Counted from the first letter of the stretch, positions 1 to 7,743 are shown. The stretch: DNA of 10,480 bases from Deltaproteobacteria bacterium (GCA_020853655.1 JADYYL010000448.1:1-10480); one strand, 5' to 3'. The notes: generated by a model not told the origin, from the sequence alone. A program made the numbers and translations.

Positions 1-25
1 CGTCGCCACGAAGCTCGCGTTATCG

Positions 26-1174
26 TTAGAGAAGAAACTCCACGGCGACACGTAGATGAGGGAAGAGCCGTCGCAGACTCTCTTCGAGCTCTGTGCGAGG
101 CGCGGCGAGCTTCGCATCCACCTGCTGTTGAAGCTCCATGCACCGCCCGCGAAGAACAGAACGGCGGTGGCATTCGGTCAAGCGCTCAGCAAAGGCTTTG
201 GATCGCGGTATGGTTCGCTCTAGCTGGCGCTCAACGTACTCGACCGTCGAAGGGAGCTCCGAATCTACCGCTGGATGAAACACTCTCTTGCCGAAGGCGG
301 GAACCAGACATCCGCGCTTCTTCTGCTGTATCGCTCGCTGGTAAAAGTCGATGAGCGATTGTGGATCAACCACGATACCGGCCCGCCCATCGGGCGCGAC
401 AACCCATGCGGCATCGGGGCTCAGGGCGTCGAGCGTGCTCTCTTCGAGGATGAGCTTCCCGTCCTCAAGCTTGCGACGAAGTCGAGAAGCGTTCTCCGCG
501 AGTCTCTCCTCCATGGACGAAGGGAGCCAAAGAGTGACGCCAACTGACTGTAGGCGATAACGAACGTCGGCAACTTCTGCAATTGTCAGGGACTCAGCAC
601 GTTCACGCCGCTGGCCGTAGCTCTCCAAATCGGGAAAGGCGATCTTCAGATGTGTCGCGGTGTAGCCTTCGAGGCGATACCACTCGCCGTGCTCCTCCTC
701 GGTGCGTCGAACAACCGAAGGGAAGAGCAAACATTCTTGGATATCCGCTGCACTCGCAGTCGTCGGCTGCGCGATGAGCGCTGCACGTCGAGCTGCTGTT
801 GCTTTCAGCTGATCCCCCAAGGTTCGCTCTACTGCAAACGTCGCTTTCGCGGTCCGCAGTTGTCGAAGCAGATCTCCAAGACTCTGCGTCAGCACATAGT
901 AAGCTCGTTCCGAACGAAGAAACAGTGCGCCGGGTGTCGCTTCAATGAGCTTCAGCAACTTCGAGCGTCTCCGAGAATCTCGAACGTCGACGATCACGCG
1001 GAGAGAATGAGTCTTCTCATGGAAGCGCACCGTGATATCTGGACGAAGCGATTTGATCTCCGACTCCGTAGCAGAGAACGGATCGATGCGGGCATCAGCT
1101 ACGGTCGCTTGCGAACCGTCTACGGTGGGGGGTGGTATGGGCGTTTGCGACACGGCGAGAAGAACGGCCTTCAT
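26..1174 (-). CDS. Hypothetical protein, 382 aa, no recognised family
   Basis: I do not recognise this protein. It reads as a complete soluble protein: ATG at 1174, an in-frame TGA 12 bases upstream of that ATG (so the frame cannot extend further), and a TAA stop at 26-28. The first 20 residues are mildly hydrophobic then Pro-rich (PIPPP) and are not a convincing signal peptide. No membrane segment is visible. The rest is rich in Arg, Glu and Leu. Stretches around residues 40-65 (alternating hydrophobic, strand-like) are followed by long charged helical stretches (about residues 105-135, 220-250 and 310-375). There is no good Shine-Dalgarno before the ATG. It is transcribed divergently from ettA across a 167-base gap, so the two may share a promoter region, but I saw no convincing -35/-10 pair there. 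Length, codon usage and absence of internal stops support a real gene; function is unknown. Confidence 0.75.
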   Translation of the reverse strand: MKAVLLAVSQTPIPPPTVDGSQATVADARIDPFSATESEIKSLRPDITVRFHEKTHSLRVIVDVRDSRRRSKLLKLIEATPGALFLRSERAYYVLTQSLGDLLRQLRTAKATFAVERTLGDQLKATAARRAALIAQPTTASAADIQECLLFPSVVRRTEEEHGEWYRLEGYTATHLKIAFPDLESYGQRRERAESLTIAEVADVRYRLQSVGVTLWLPSSMEERLAENASRLRRKLEDGKLILEESTLDALSPDAAWVVAPDGRAGIVVDPQSLIDFYQRAIQQKKRGCLVPAFGKRVFHPAVDSELPSTVEYVERQLERTIPRSKAFAERLTECHRRSVLRGRCMELQQQVDAKLAAPRTELEESLRRLFPHLRVAVEFLL

Positions 1175-1341
1175 TGCGTTTTTACATCATTCTGGTTAGA
1201 GAATGGCTCGAACTCTCCTCGGACGCAAAAGCGAAATTGCACCGAACGGGGACCATAAGAATTCAGATTGGTTTCGGCGAGACGACCGCTCCTGAGAGTT
1301 TCTCGACCAAGTCGATACCCAGGTTACTCAGACGAGGCGCT

Positions 1342-3030
1342 ATGGCAGGTGAACCAGGAAATAAAGTGATCTTCTCGATGGTGAAGGTGAGCCGTGTTCA
1401 CCCTCCCGCAAAGCAGGTCCTCAAGGACATCTCCTTGTCGTTTTATTACGGCGCTAAGATCGGCGTACTCGGATTGAACGGTGCGGGGAAAAGTAGCCTC
1501 CTCCGAATTATCGCCGGAAAGGATCAAGACTACGTCGGCGACGTGAACTTCTCGCAGGAGTACTCGATCGGCCTGCTCGAACAGGAGCCCGACCTCGATC
1601 AGTCAAAAACCGTACGTCAGGTGATCGAAGAGGGTGCGGGCGAGACCGTCACCCTGCTCCGGGAGTTTGAAGAGATCAATAACAGCTTTGCGACCGTCAC
1701 AGACGACGACGAGATGACAAAGCTGATCGAGCGCCAAGCCGAGGTGCAAGAGAAGCTGGAGAACCTCAACGCCTGGGAGCTCGACAGTCAGATTGAGCAT
1801 GCGATGGACGCTCTCCGCTGCCCCGAGGGAGACACTCCCGTATCCGTGCTTTCGGGCGGAGAGAAACGCCGCGTCGCGCTGTGCCGCCTCCTCTTGCAGG
1901 AGCCCGACATCCTGCTCCTCGACGAGCCGACCAACCATCTTGACGCAGAGTCAGTTTTCTTCCTCGAACGCCATCTTCAGCAATACAATGGCACGGTCAT
2001 CGCGGTCACCCACGACCGGTATTTCCTCGATAACGTAGCGGAGTGGATCCTTGAACTCGATCGCGGCCGCGGAATCCCCTGGAAGGGGAACTACTCTTCC
2101 TGGTTGGAGCAGAAGGAGAAGCGGATTGCGGTGGAAGAGGGGCAGGAGACGAAGCGCCAGAAGACCATGCAGCGCGAGCTCGAATGGATTCGCCAGACCC
2201 CCTCTGCTCGGAGAACGAAGAGCAAAGCGCGGATTGCCCAATACGAGAACTTGCTGCGGCAGGAACAGGATAAGCTCGGCGAAGAGCTCGAGATTTACAT
2301 CCCACCGGGCCCCCGTCTTGGCGACGTGGTCATCGACGCAGACAAATTGACGAAGGCGTTCGAAGACAAACTCTTGATCGATGGTCTCGAGTTCAAACTC
2401 CCGCAGGGCGGAATCGTTGGTATCATCGGCCCCAACGGCGCCGGGAAGACCACCCTCTTTAAGATGATCCTTGGGACGGAGAAGCCGGACTCCGGTTCAA
2501 TCACCATCGGGGAGACGGTCAAGCTGACCTACGTCTCGCAAGATCGATTCTCGCCGGACGATAAGCGATCGGTGTGGGATTATGTTTCGGGTGGCTCTGA
2601 GTCCGTTTTGCTCGGAACACGCGAGGTGAACTCTCGCGCATATGTTGCCCGATTCGGATTCTCCGGCCAGGATCAGCAGAAGCCGATCCACGTCCTTTCG
2701 GGCGGAGAGCGGAATCGAGTCCATCTCGCGATGGCGCTGAAACAAGGTGGAAACGTTCTCCTGCTCGACGAGCCGACGAACGACCTCGATGTCAACACGC
2801 TCCGCGCTCTTGAGCTCGCGCTCGAGAATTTCGCCGGCTGCGCCGTCGTCATCAGCCACGATCGCTGGTTCCTCGATCGACTGGCCACGCACATCCTCGC
2901 CTTCGAAGGCGACAGTCGTGTCGTCTGGTTCAACGGCAACTTCTCGGAGTATGAAGAGGACAAGCGCCAGAGACTCGGCGCCGAGGCGGACAATCTCGGA
3001 CGCATCAAGTACCGGAAGCTGACGAGGTGA
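1342..3030 (+). CDS. ettA: Energy-dependent translational throttle protein EttA (ABC-F ATPase)
   Basis: This is a 562-residue soluble tandem ABC ATPase matching E. coli EttA (about 555 aa) along its whole length. EttA binds the ribosomal E site and gates the first elongation step according to the ATP/ADP ratio. Domain 1 has Walker A GLNGAGKSS (44-52), signature LSGGE (170-174), Walker B LLLDEPTNHLD (191-201) and switch His224. An arm insertion lies at about residues 95-150. The interdomain linker that contacts tRNA begins near ELEWIRQ (279) and carries the basic RRTKSKARIA stretch. Domain 2 has Walker A GPNGAGKTT (363-371), LSGGE (452-456), LLLDEPTNDLD (473-483) and His506. No transmembrane segment is present, which fits ABC-F. 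The frame is open upstream to 1132, but homology starts at ATG 1342 (MAGEPGNKVIFSM), preceded by GAGG at 1334-1337. The amidohydrolase gene starts 5 bases after the stop. Confidence 0.96.
   Translation: MAGEPGNKVIFSMVKVSRVHPPAKQVLKDISLSFYYGAKIGVLGLNGAGKSSLLRIIAGKDQDYVGDVNFSQEYSIGLLEQEPDLDQSKTVRQVIEEGAGETVTLLREFEEINNSFATVTDDDEMTKLIERQAEVQEKLENLNAWELDSQIEHAMDALRCPEGDTPVSVLSGGEKRRVALCRLLLQEPDILLLDEPTNHLDAESVFFLERHLQQYNGTVIAVTHDRYFLDNVAEWILELDRGRGIPWKGNYSSWLEQKEKRIAVEEGQETKRQKTMQRELEWIRQTPSARRTKSKARIAQYENLLRQEQDKLGEELEIYIPPGPRLGDVVIDADKLTKAFEDKLLIDGLEFKLPQGGIVGIIGPNGAGKTTLFKMILGTEKPDSGSITIGETVKLTYVSQDRFSPDDKRSVWDYVSGGSESVLLGTREVNSRAYVARFGFSGQDQQKPIHVLSGGERNRVHLAMALKQGGNVLLLDEPTNDLDVNTLRALELALENFAGCAVVISHDRWFLDRLATHILAFEGDSRVVWFNGNFSEYEEDKRQRLGAEADNLGRIKYRKLTR
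3021..3027 (+). promoter_or_regulatory. Ribosome binding site deciding the amidohydrolase start
   Basis: GACGAGG at the very end of ettA lies 8 bases before ATG 3036, an ideal spacing. The alternative GTG at 3027 overlaps this motif and has no comparable site of its own, so ATG 3036 is preferred. Confidence 0.6.
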
Positions 3031-3035
3031 TTCCG

Positions 3036-4049
3036 ATGAGAGCGACAGACGCCGTCATCGACTGTCACTTTCACATCATCGGGAATGGCTCGTCGGGCAG
3101 CGGGTGTTGGGTTCGGGTCACGCGGCCTTACCACAAACTACTCGCGCGAATCATGCTCCGGTTTTTCAACCTGCCACCATCCGCCCTGGCTGGAAATCTC
3201 GACGAGCTCTATCTCAACCGTCTCGTTCAAATGGTCCGGGAATCGTCGGTCTCACGGGTTGTCGGGCTCGCCCATGAGTTGCCGCGCGATCGACAAGGCA
3301 ACCCAATCGATGGGTTCGGCTCGTTTTATGTTCCGAATGATTACGTCCTCAGTTGTGCTCGGCGGCATCCCGAGATTCTCGCCGGTGTGTCGATCCACCC
3401 CGCCCGTCCGGATGCGCTCGAGGAACTCGAACGTTGTATTCAGGGAGGAGCCGCGGTTCTCAAACTCCTTCCCAACTGCCAGAATATCGACTGTAGCGAA
3501 CCCCGCTTCCGGCCGTTCTGGGAGCGCCTCGCTGCAGCGGGCATCCCGCTCCTTGCCCATACGGGCGGCGAGCTCAGCGTTCCGGTCTACAATCCGGAGT
3601 ATGCAGATCCGCGCACGCTGCGGTTGCCATTGGAGTGTGGCGTCAATGTCATTGCTGCGCACGCGGGTAGTCGCTCACTGTTCTTCGACCCCGACTACGT
3701 TGACGCGCTGATCCAGCTCGCACACGATCATCCCAACATCTATGTCGACAACAGCGCCCTTTGCACGCCGACACGCGCTGCTTGCATTCGACGAACGCTA
3801 GAGTCCCCTCTTCGCGAGCGCGTCGTGTTTGGAAGCGACCTCCCCATCCCTCCAAGCTGCCATGCGCCGCTGCTCCGTGGTTTGATCTCCAAGACGCAAT
3901 GGAGAGAGTGTCGTGCGATATCAAATCCGTTGGAACGGGATCTCCAGTTGAAGCGCGCCATCGGGTATCCCGCAGAATCCTTTAATCGGATCACGAATCT
4001 CATTCCCCAAGCGGCGCTCAACGTGAGCACAGCGACGCCAACGTGCTAA
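3036..4049 (+). CDS. Amidohydrolase-2 family metal-dependent hydrolase
   Basis: A 337-residue TIM-barrel hydrolase of the amidohydrolase superfamily (the PF04909-like branch that includes decarboxylases and lactonases). The metal ligand set is visible in order: HxH in IDCHFH (His11, His13), Lys143 in VLKLLPN, His175 in LLAHTGG, His209 in IAAHAGS and Asp268 in FGSDLP. Members use one or two divalent metals to hydrolyse C-N or C-O bonds, or to decarboxylate; the substrate cannot be read here. Residues 14-60 after the HxH form an unusual Gly/Ser-rich and aromatic insertion (GNGSSGSGCW, then a hydrophobic stretch). There is no signal peptide, so it is cytoplasmic. It follows ettA by 5 bases and is very probably co-transcribed, though no functional link to EttA is evident. 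The start at ATG 3036 was chosen over GTG 3027 on ribosome-binding-site grounds. It converges on murJ with a 44-base gap in which I see no clear terminator. Confidence 0.85.
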   Translation: MRATDAVIDCHFHIIGNGSSGSGCWVRVTRPYHKLLARIMLRFFNLPPSALAGNLDELYLNRLVQMVRESSVSRVVGLAHELPRDRQGNPIDGFGSFYVPNDYVLSCARRHPEILAGVSIHPARPDALEELERCIQGGAAVLKLLPNCQNIDCSEPRFRPFWERLAAAGIPLLAHTGGELSVPVYNPEYADPRTLRLPLECGVNVIAAHAGSRSLFFDPDYVDALIQLAHDHPNIYVDNSALCTPTRAACIRRTLESPLRERVVFGSDLPIPPSCHAPLLRGLISKTQWRECRAISNPLERDLQLKRAIGYPAESFNRITNLIPQAALNVSTATPTC

Positions 4050-4093
4050 GCGCTTCATCCTCAGCGAAAGTCCCCAAGCTGCGAAGAGACTGT

Positions 4094-5674
4094 TTATCGC
4101 CGAGCGCGCCGGAGCAGGGCGCGGGCCTCTTTGACATTCAGAAGAGTCAACGCACCGATGTACACCGAGCCGGCGATGACACCGCACAAGAGAAGACGCG
4201 GCACGAGAGGCCACGTTGAAACGGCCGGCATGGAGAGCGCTGCGGCGGCGAGCGCAGAGCCCCCGAGCGCAACACCGATGAGGGTCAGGACGAGTCGCGG
4301 TTCTGGGGAAGCCTCACCAACCCGACGCGCCACTGCGCGTCGAAGAAGCAGAAACTCGATCCACGAGGAGAGTCCTGCGCCGAGCGCGAGCCCAACGACT
4401 CCAAGCTCTGGCCGATCTGGGAATTCTCTGAGGAACAACAGGGCACCGGCGGCACCGAAGATGACCGAGAACGTCACGCGGACGATCGCCACTCGCAGCG
4501 GGGTCTGTGCGTCCCCCAGCGCATAGAGCGTGGAAGAGTACAGACGTCCTAACGTCGATGGCACAAGCCCGACGGCCATACCCCCAAGCGTGATCCACAC
4601 GAGCGCAGTATCGCGCGCACCAAACTTACCTGACTCGAAAAGTGAACCCACAATCAGATTTCCAAAGAATATAAATCCGATCGTCGTGGGGACGATGAAG
4701 AACAGAATCTGTCGAAGTCCCGCGCGAAGCCGCTCCCGAAGTGCGTCGGTACCCGCGTCCGTTCCAACCATCCCTGACATCCTCGGGAGCTCAGCTGCGG
4801 AGACCGACATAGCGAAGAGGCTCACCGGCAGAAAATAGATCATCTGCGCGTAGGAGAGTGCCGCCACGGCACCCGTCGCGAGCAAACTGGCAATGAAGCT
4901 GTCGACGAACGCGCTGAGCTGCACAATTCCCCGACCAAAAAGTACCGGGAAAAAATTCCGCATCACCTTTCGGACATCTGCGTCTCGGCCACCGAGCATG
5001 GGCCTCAGCTTCGGAAGTAAGCGGAGAACGGAAGGCACCTGAATAAGAAACTGGAGTGCGCTGCCCAGCACCACGCCCCAGGCAGCAATGATCGCGAGCT
5101 GCGCATCATCTTCAACCTGGCGATACGCCAAGAGCGTCGCAATAATTGCTCCGTTCCATGCAATTGGTGCGGCGTATGAGAGAAAGAAGCGGTGATGGCT
5201 GTTCAGAATCCCGAGACACCACGCCGAACATACGAGCAACATCGTGGCGGGGAAAAAGATCCGCACCAGCTCGATGGCCAGCTCCCGCTTGCCCCCTTCG
5301 AACCCAGGAGTAAGAATATCGATCAGCGCCGGCGCGAATGTCATCCCGAGAGCAGTGATGAGCGAGGTCACGAGGACGAGTAACGTCAGCACGGCCGAGG
5401 CGACGCGCCCCCTTCCCTCGGAATCTTCACGCGCCAGGAGGCCGGAATACACAGGGATGAACGACGCTGAGAGCACACCCTCTCCAAACAAATTCTGGAG
5501 AAGATTCGGAATGCGGAGGGCACCCTTAAAGGCGTCGGCGGCATCCGTATTACCGAAGTAGTGAGCGAAGAGACTTTCCCGGATGAATCCGGAGATTCGG
5601 CTCAGACCGATCCCAGCCCCCACAAAGAAGGCGCCGCCCAGCGGGGTTTTCCGTTTCGTCGCGGTAGGGTCCAT
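4094..5674 (-). CDS. murJ: Lipid II flippase MurJ (MviN family)
   Basis: A 526-residue polytopic inner-membrane protein of the MOP superfamily that flips undecaprenyl-linked peptidoglycan precursor (lipid II) to the periplasmic side. Length and a hydrophobic pattern of about 14 helices fit MurJ. The N-terminal signature aligns without gaps to E. coli MurJ: SRxxGFxR (Arg26 and Arg32, equal to R18 and R24), DAF (Asp47, equal to D39), Arg54 (for K46) and FGEG (Glu65, equal to E57). The position of E. coli R52, reported essential there, is Gln60 in this protein (LQNLFGEG), which I believe is common in the non-proteobacterial branch. The C-terminus ends in a short Arg-rich tail. The frame is open upstream to 5842, but those 56 codons lack MurJ similarity and overlap the region upstream of the reductase gene, so ATG 5674 is preferred; no strong Shine-Dalgarno precedes it. 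The gene stands alone, divergent from the reductase with a 227-base gap. Confidence 0.95.
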   Translation of the reverse strand: MDPTATKRKTPLGGAFFVGAGIGLSRISGFIRESLFAHYFGNTDAADAFKGALRIPNLLQNLFGEGVLSASFIPVYSGLLAREDSEGRGRVASAVLTLLVLVTSLITALGMTFAPALIDILTPGFEGGKRELAIELVRIFFPATMLLVCSAWCLGILNSHHRFFLSYAAPIAWNGAIIATLLAYRQVEDDAQLAIIAAWGVVLGSALQFLIQVPSVLRLLPKLRPMLGGRDADVRKVMRNFFPVLFGRGIVQLSAFVDSFIASLLATGAVAALSYAQMIYFLPVSLFAMSVSAAELPRMSGMVGTDAGTDALRERLRAGLRQILFFIVPTTIGFIFFGNLIVGSLFESGKFGARDTALVWITLGGMAVGLVPSTLGRLYSSTLYALGDAQTPLRVAIVRVTFSVIFGAAGALLFLREFPDRPELGVVGLALGAGLSSWIEFLLLRRAVARRVGEASPEPRLVLTLIGVALGGSALAAAALSMPAVSTWPLVPRLLLCGVIAGSVYIGALTLLNVKEARALLRRARR

Positions 5675-5888
5675 GAATTGAGCGGGTCCGAGTGTTGGCG
5701 GCACTGTTCTGCCGGGACCATCCCGAAACGTTGCGCCGTGGGAGCGAATATTCCCCGTCCGACTGGAAGCATCAAGGAGAGATTGCCGCCTGGTATGCTC
5801 GGTGGCAGATTCCTTCCTCAGCCCCGGCATGTCAGGATACACTCGATGGGCACTGGAAAGTTCCTCTTCCGGGCAAGTTCAAGATTCC

Positions 5889-5893
5889 AGGAG
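5889..5893 (+). promoter_or_regulatory. Ribosome binding site for the GTG-started reductase
   Basis: AGGAG lies 8 bases before GTG 5902. This site and the position of the Rossmann motif fix the start at GTG 5902, although the frame is open for 70 more codons upstream. Confidence 0.7.
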
Positions 5894-5901
5894 ATGAGGG
5901 T

Positions 5902-6651
5902 GTGAAAGAGAAGCCGTTGTTGGGACAACAGGCGCTCGTGACCGGTTCGGCGCGACGCGTCGGCAAAGCATTCGCGCTCGCACTCGCGGAAGCCGGCTGC
6001 GACGTCATCATACACCACGGGAAGAGCGACGCTGCGGCAGCGCAGACGGCCCTCGAGGTGGAGCAGCGGGGACGGCGCGCCGTTGTTCTCCAGGCCGATC
6101 TTCGAAGCATCGATGCAATCGCGCAGATGGCCAAGGAGGCGACGAGCGCTTTCCCAAAGCTGAACATCTTGGTCAATTCCGCGAGCACGTATCCGAAGGG
6201 TGATTTTCTTGAAGCGGGACATCACTTACAGACTGAATCTGCGGAGTCATGGGACGAGAGCATGAACGTCAATGCGCGCGCACCGTTCTTCTTGATCCAA
6301 CAACTTGCTCCCCAACTCGAGGGCTCTGGTAACGGGAGCATCGTCAATATCATCGATCGGTCTGCGTTTGTTCCGTTTCGATCTCGCGCCGCACATTCAG
6401 TTTCAAAGGCTGCCCTGCTCTCGATTACAAAGCTCGCCGCCGTCACACTCGCTCCGAAGGTGCGGGTGAACGCGATTGAGCTTGGTGCGATTTTGCCGGG
6501 TGACGAGATGACACCCGAGGAACGAGAGAAGCTCCGTTGGGGCGGAGTCGAGAGCGCTGTCAGCGCTCTCCTTTTTGTACTCTCGACGCCGTTTGTGAAT
6601 GGAGAAACGATCGGCGTGAAGGGCGATGCATTCACTTACGGAGGGCAATGA
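5902..6651 (+). CDS. Short-chain dehydrogenase, pteridine-reductase (PTR1/FolM)-like, catalytic Tyr replaced by His
   Basis: A 249-residue cytoplasmic Rossmann-fold SDR. The nucleotide-binding motif is TGSARRVG (14-21). The TGxxxRxG form with Arg is typical of NADPH-dependent pteridine reductases such as Leishmania PTR1 and E. coli FolM, which reduce dihydropterins or dihydrofolate. Other landmarks are Asn92 (LVNSAS, the NNAG position), Asn124 (NVNARAPF), Asp152 (NIIDRS, matching the PTR1 Asp that replaces the usual SDR Ser) and Lys169. The spacing Asp-13-x-4-Lys is exactly that of PTR1, but the residue four before Lys169, normally the catalytic Tyr, is His165 (HSVSK; codon CAT at 6394-6396). 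The C-terminal substrate region is short and ends VKGDAFTYGGQ. Activity may be altered or lost, or His may act as the acid. The start is GTG 5902 with a good ribosome binding site. The last bases overlap the next gene by ATGA, so the two are translationally coupled. PTR1-like assignment is inference from motifs. Confidence 0.85.
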   Translation: MKEKPLLGQQALVTGSARRVGKAFALALAEAGCDVIIHHGKSDAAAAQTALEVEQRGRRAVVLQADLRSIDAIAQMAKEATSAFPKLNILVNSASTYPKGDFLEAGHHLQTESAESWDESMNVNARAPFFLIQQLAPQLEGSGNGSIVNIIDRSAFVPFRSRAAHSVSKAALLSITKLAAVTLAPKVRVNAIELGAILPGDEMTPEEREKLRWGGVESAVSALLFVLSTPFVNGETIGVKGDAFTYGGQ

Positions 6652-7634
6652 ATAGCCTAGCGCTCCTTTTCTTGGCGAACCCGGTCGCAAACTTCGCAGC
6701 ATTGTGCGTCACAGCGACATTGTATCTCATAGCTTTTCTGCTCAAACGCTCGTTTGCGCTCGGATCGAGTTGGCTCCTCGTCATCTCTCCGTTTTTTTGG
6801 GCATTGAACTTCTTCTGGGAGCTGACGAAGATCGGAAAGGGGTACTCACCCTCCGTCGATCTCCGGGTCACCTATCCGCTGCTGTTCATGTTGACGGTCC
6901 TTTTCTCTTCACTCTGGCTGATCGGAATCCTTACTCAGCTCGCCCAGTCCAAAGGATCGAAGGAAGACGTCATCGGAAAGATTGCGCTGGAGTTCGTACT
7001 CTCATTCTTGCGCGCGCTTTTCTCGATCATACCTGTCGAGCCTCTTCTCGCGGACAAGATCCTCTTTCTCTTTCCACTTCTCTTTGTCACACCGCTCTTC
7101 TTCGTCATGGGCTGGGTCCTCGGCGGCTCGTTCGTGACGGGCCTGCGTTCGGGGTTTGCCGCGGCGTTCCTGCTCACCGCTTTGGAAGCCAGCCTTGTGG
7201 GACTTTTCCTTTTCGCCAAACGGGAAGAGCGGTATCGGGAGTTGAGTGCGAGAGTGCGAGAGAAATTCGAGGCGATGACCGCCTTCGTCTTTCCGCTCGC
7301 AGAACAAGTTCGAAGCTTCGAAGAGCTCGCCGTAACCAAGTTCCACGCGGTCACTCGCGACGCGAATGAGCTGTTCCATTCGGCACGTCACTTCGCGCTA
7401 CGGCTGGAGGAAAGACTGAAGGCAATTGAAGGATTCGTGACCACCGGTCAAGAGGTCGAACTTCTGGCTGCGGAGGAGATCCTCAATACAGAGCTCGATA
7501 TTCGTGAGAGCTTCGTCGACGGCATTCAGAAAGAAACTCACAAGTCACACCTCGAGCCAAACGAATGGGAACCACTGGCTCGTGAGTATTCTCGCAAACT
7601 GGAGACGATTCTCGACCGCATGCGCGCGCAGTAA
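6648..7634 (+). CDS. Six-helix membrane protein with charged helical C-terminal tail, unknown function
   Basis: A 328-residue protein I cannot place in a family. Hydrophobic segments, each long enough to cross the membrane, lie near residues 13-32, 38-57, 76-98, 112-130, 138-160 and 170-190. Aromatic residues are dense (for example FFWALNFFWEL, 49-59). From residue 191 (KREERYRE) onward about 138 residues are highly charged with no membrane segment and a heptad-like helical character, so a cytoplasmic coiled coil is likely; an even number of helices would place both ends inside. The start ATG 6648 overlaps the reductase stop (ATGA). GGAGG at 6640-6644 is only 3 bases away, closer than usual, so coupling may matter for initiation. 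The frame extends upstream to 6537 inside the reductase gene, but that part is a shadow. The gene ends 202 bases before a strong terminator. A partnership with the upstream reductase is suggested only by coupling. Confidence 0.8.
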   Translation: MNSLALLFLANPVANFAALCVTATLYLIAFLLKRSFALGSSWLLVISPFFWALNFFWELTKIGKGYSPSVDLRVTYPLLFMLTVLFSSLWLIGILTQLAQSKGSKEDVIGKIALEFVLSFLRALFSIIPVEPLLADKILFLFPLLFVTPLFFVMGWVLGGSFVTGLRSGFAAAFLLTALEASLVGLFLFAKREERYRELSARVREKFEAMTAFVFPLAEQVRSFEELAVTKFHAVTRDANELFHSARHFALRLEERLKAIEGFVTTGQEVELLAAEEILNTELDIRESFVDGIQKETHKSHLEPNEWEPLAREYSRKLETILDRMRAQ

Positions 7635-7643
7635 CTGCAGCAA

Positions 7644-7674
7644 TCGACGAATTTCTCGGCTTTTCTGCTACGAT
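7644..7674 (+). promoter_or_regulatory. Candidate promoter with extended -10
   Basis: TGCTACGAT (7666-7674) fits an extended -10 (TGn followed by TACGAT, 4 of 6 to TATAAT). TCGACG at 7644-7649 is a 4 of 6 match to the -35 box, with a long 19-base spacer. It lies just after the stop of the membrane-protein gene. Transcription would begin near 7681 and run about 195 bases to the strong terminator. The 7-base inverted repeat CGACGAA (7645-7651) / TTCGTCG (7676-7682) brackets the -10. Weak evidence, from sequence match only. Confidence 0.25.
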
Positions 7675-7691
7675 CTTCGTCGGATGACGGA

Positions 7692-7743
7692 TTTTCACGC
7701 GCAGTTTCGGAGGGTTAGGCAACTCCGAGAATTTTTCACGCGC
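7692..7743 (+). repeat. 11-base direct repeat flanking a hairpin
   Basis: TTTTCACGCGC occurs at 7692-7702 and again at 7733-7743, 41 bases apart. Between the copies sits the inverted repeat TCGGAG (7707-7712) / CTCCGA (7723-7728). The layout could be a pair of protein-binding sites around a stem, or a local duplication. Confidence 0.5.

Noticed and set aside
650..1258. 202-codon plus-strand open frame
   Set aside because: It lies antisense to the 382-residue minus-strand gene, has an unusual Cys/Arg-rich composition and no recognisable motif; a shadow frame.
1235..1270. TTGCAC ... ATAAGA as a promoter for ettA
   Set aside because: The possible -10 matches give spacers of about 11 or 21 bases, outside the working range.
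1132..1341. 70-codon upstream extension of ettA
   Set aside because: EttA homology begins at ATG 1342 and the extension runs into the divergent gene; not needed for the family length.
4050..4093. Bidirectional terminator between the amidohydrolase and murJ genes
   Set aside because: Only short imperfect complementarity (CTTC/GAAG) and no T-run.
4131..4526. Plus-strand open frame opposite murJ
   Set aside because: Low-complexity Ala/Pro/Arg/Ser peptide antisense to a well-conserved gene.
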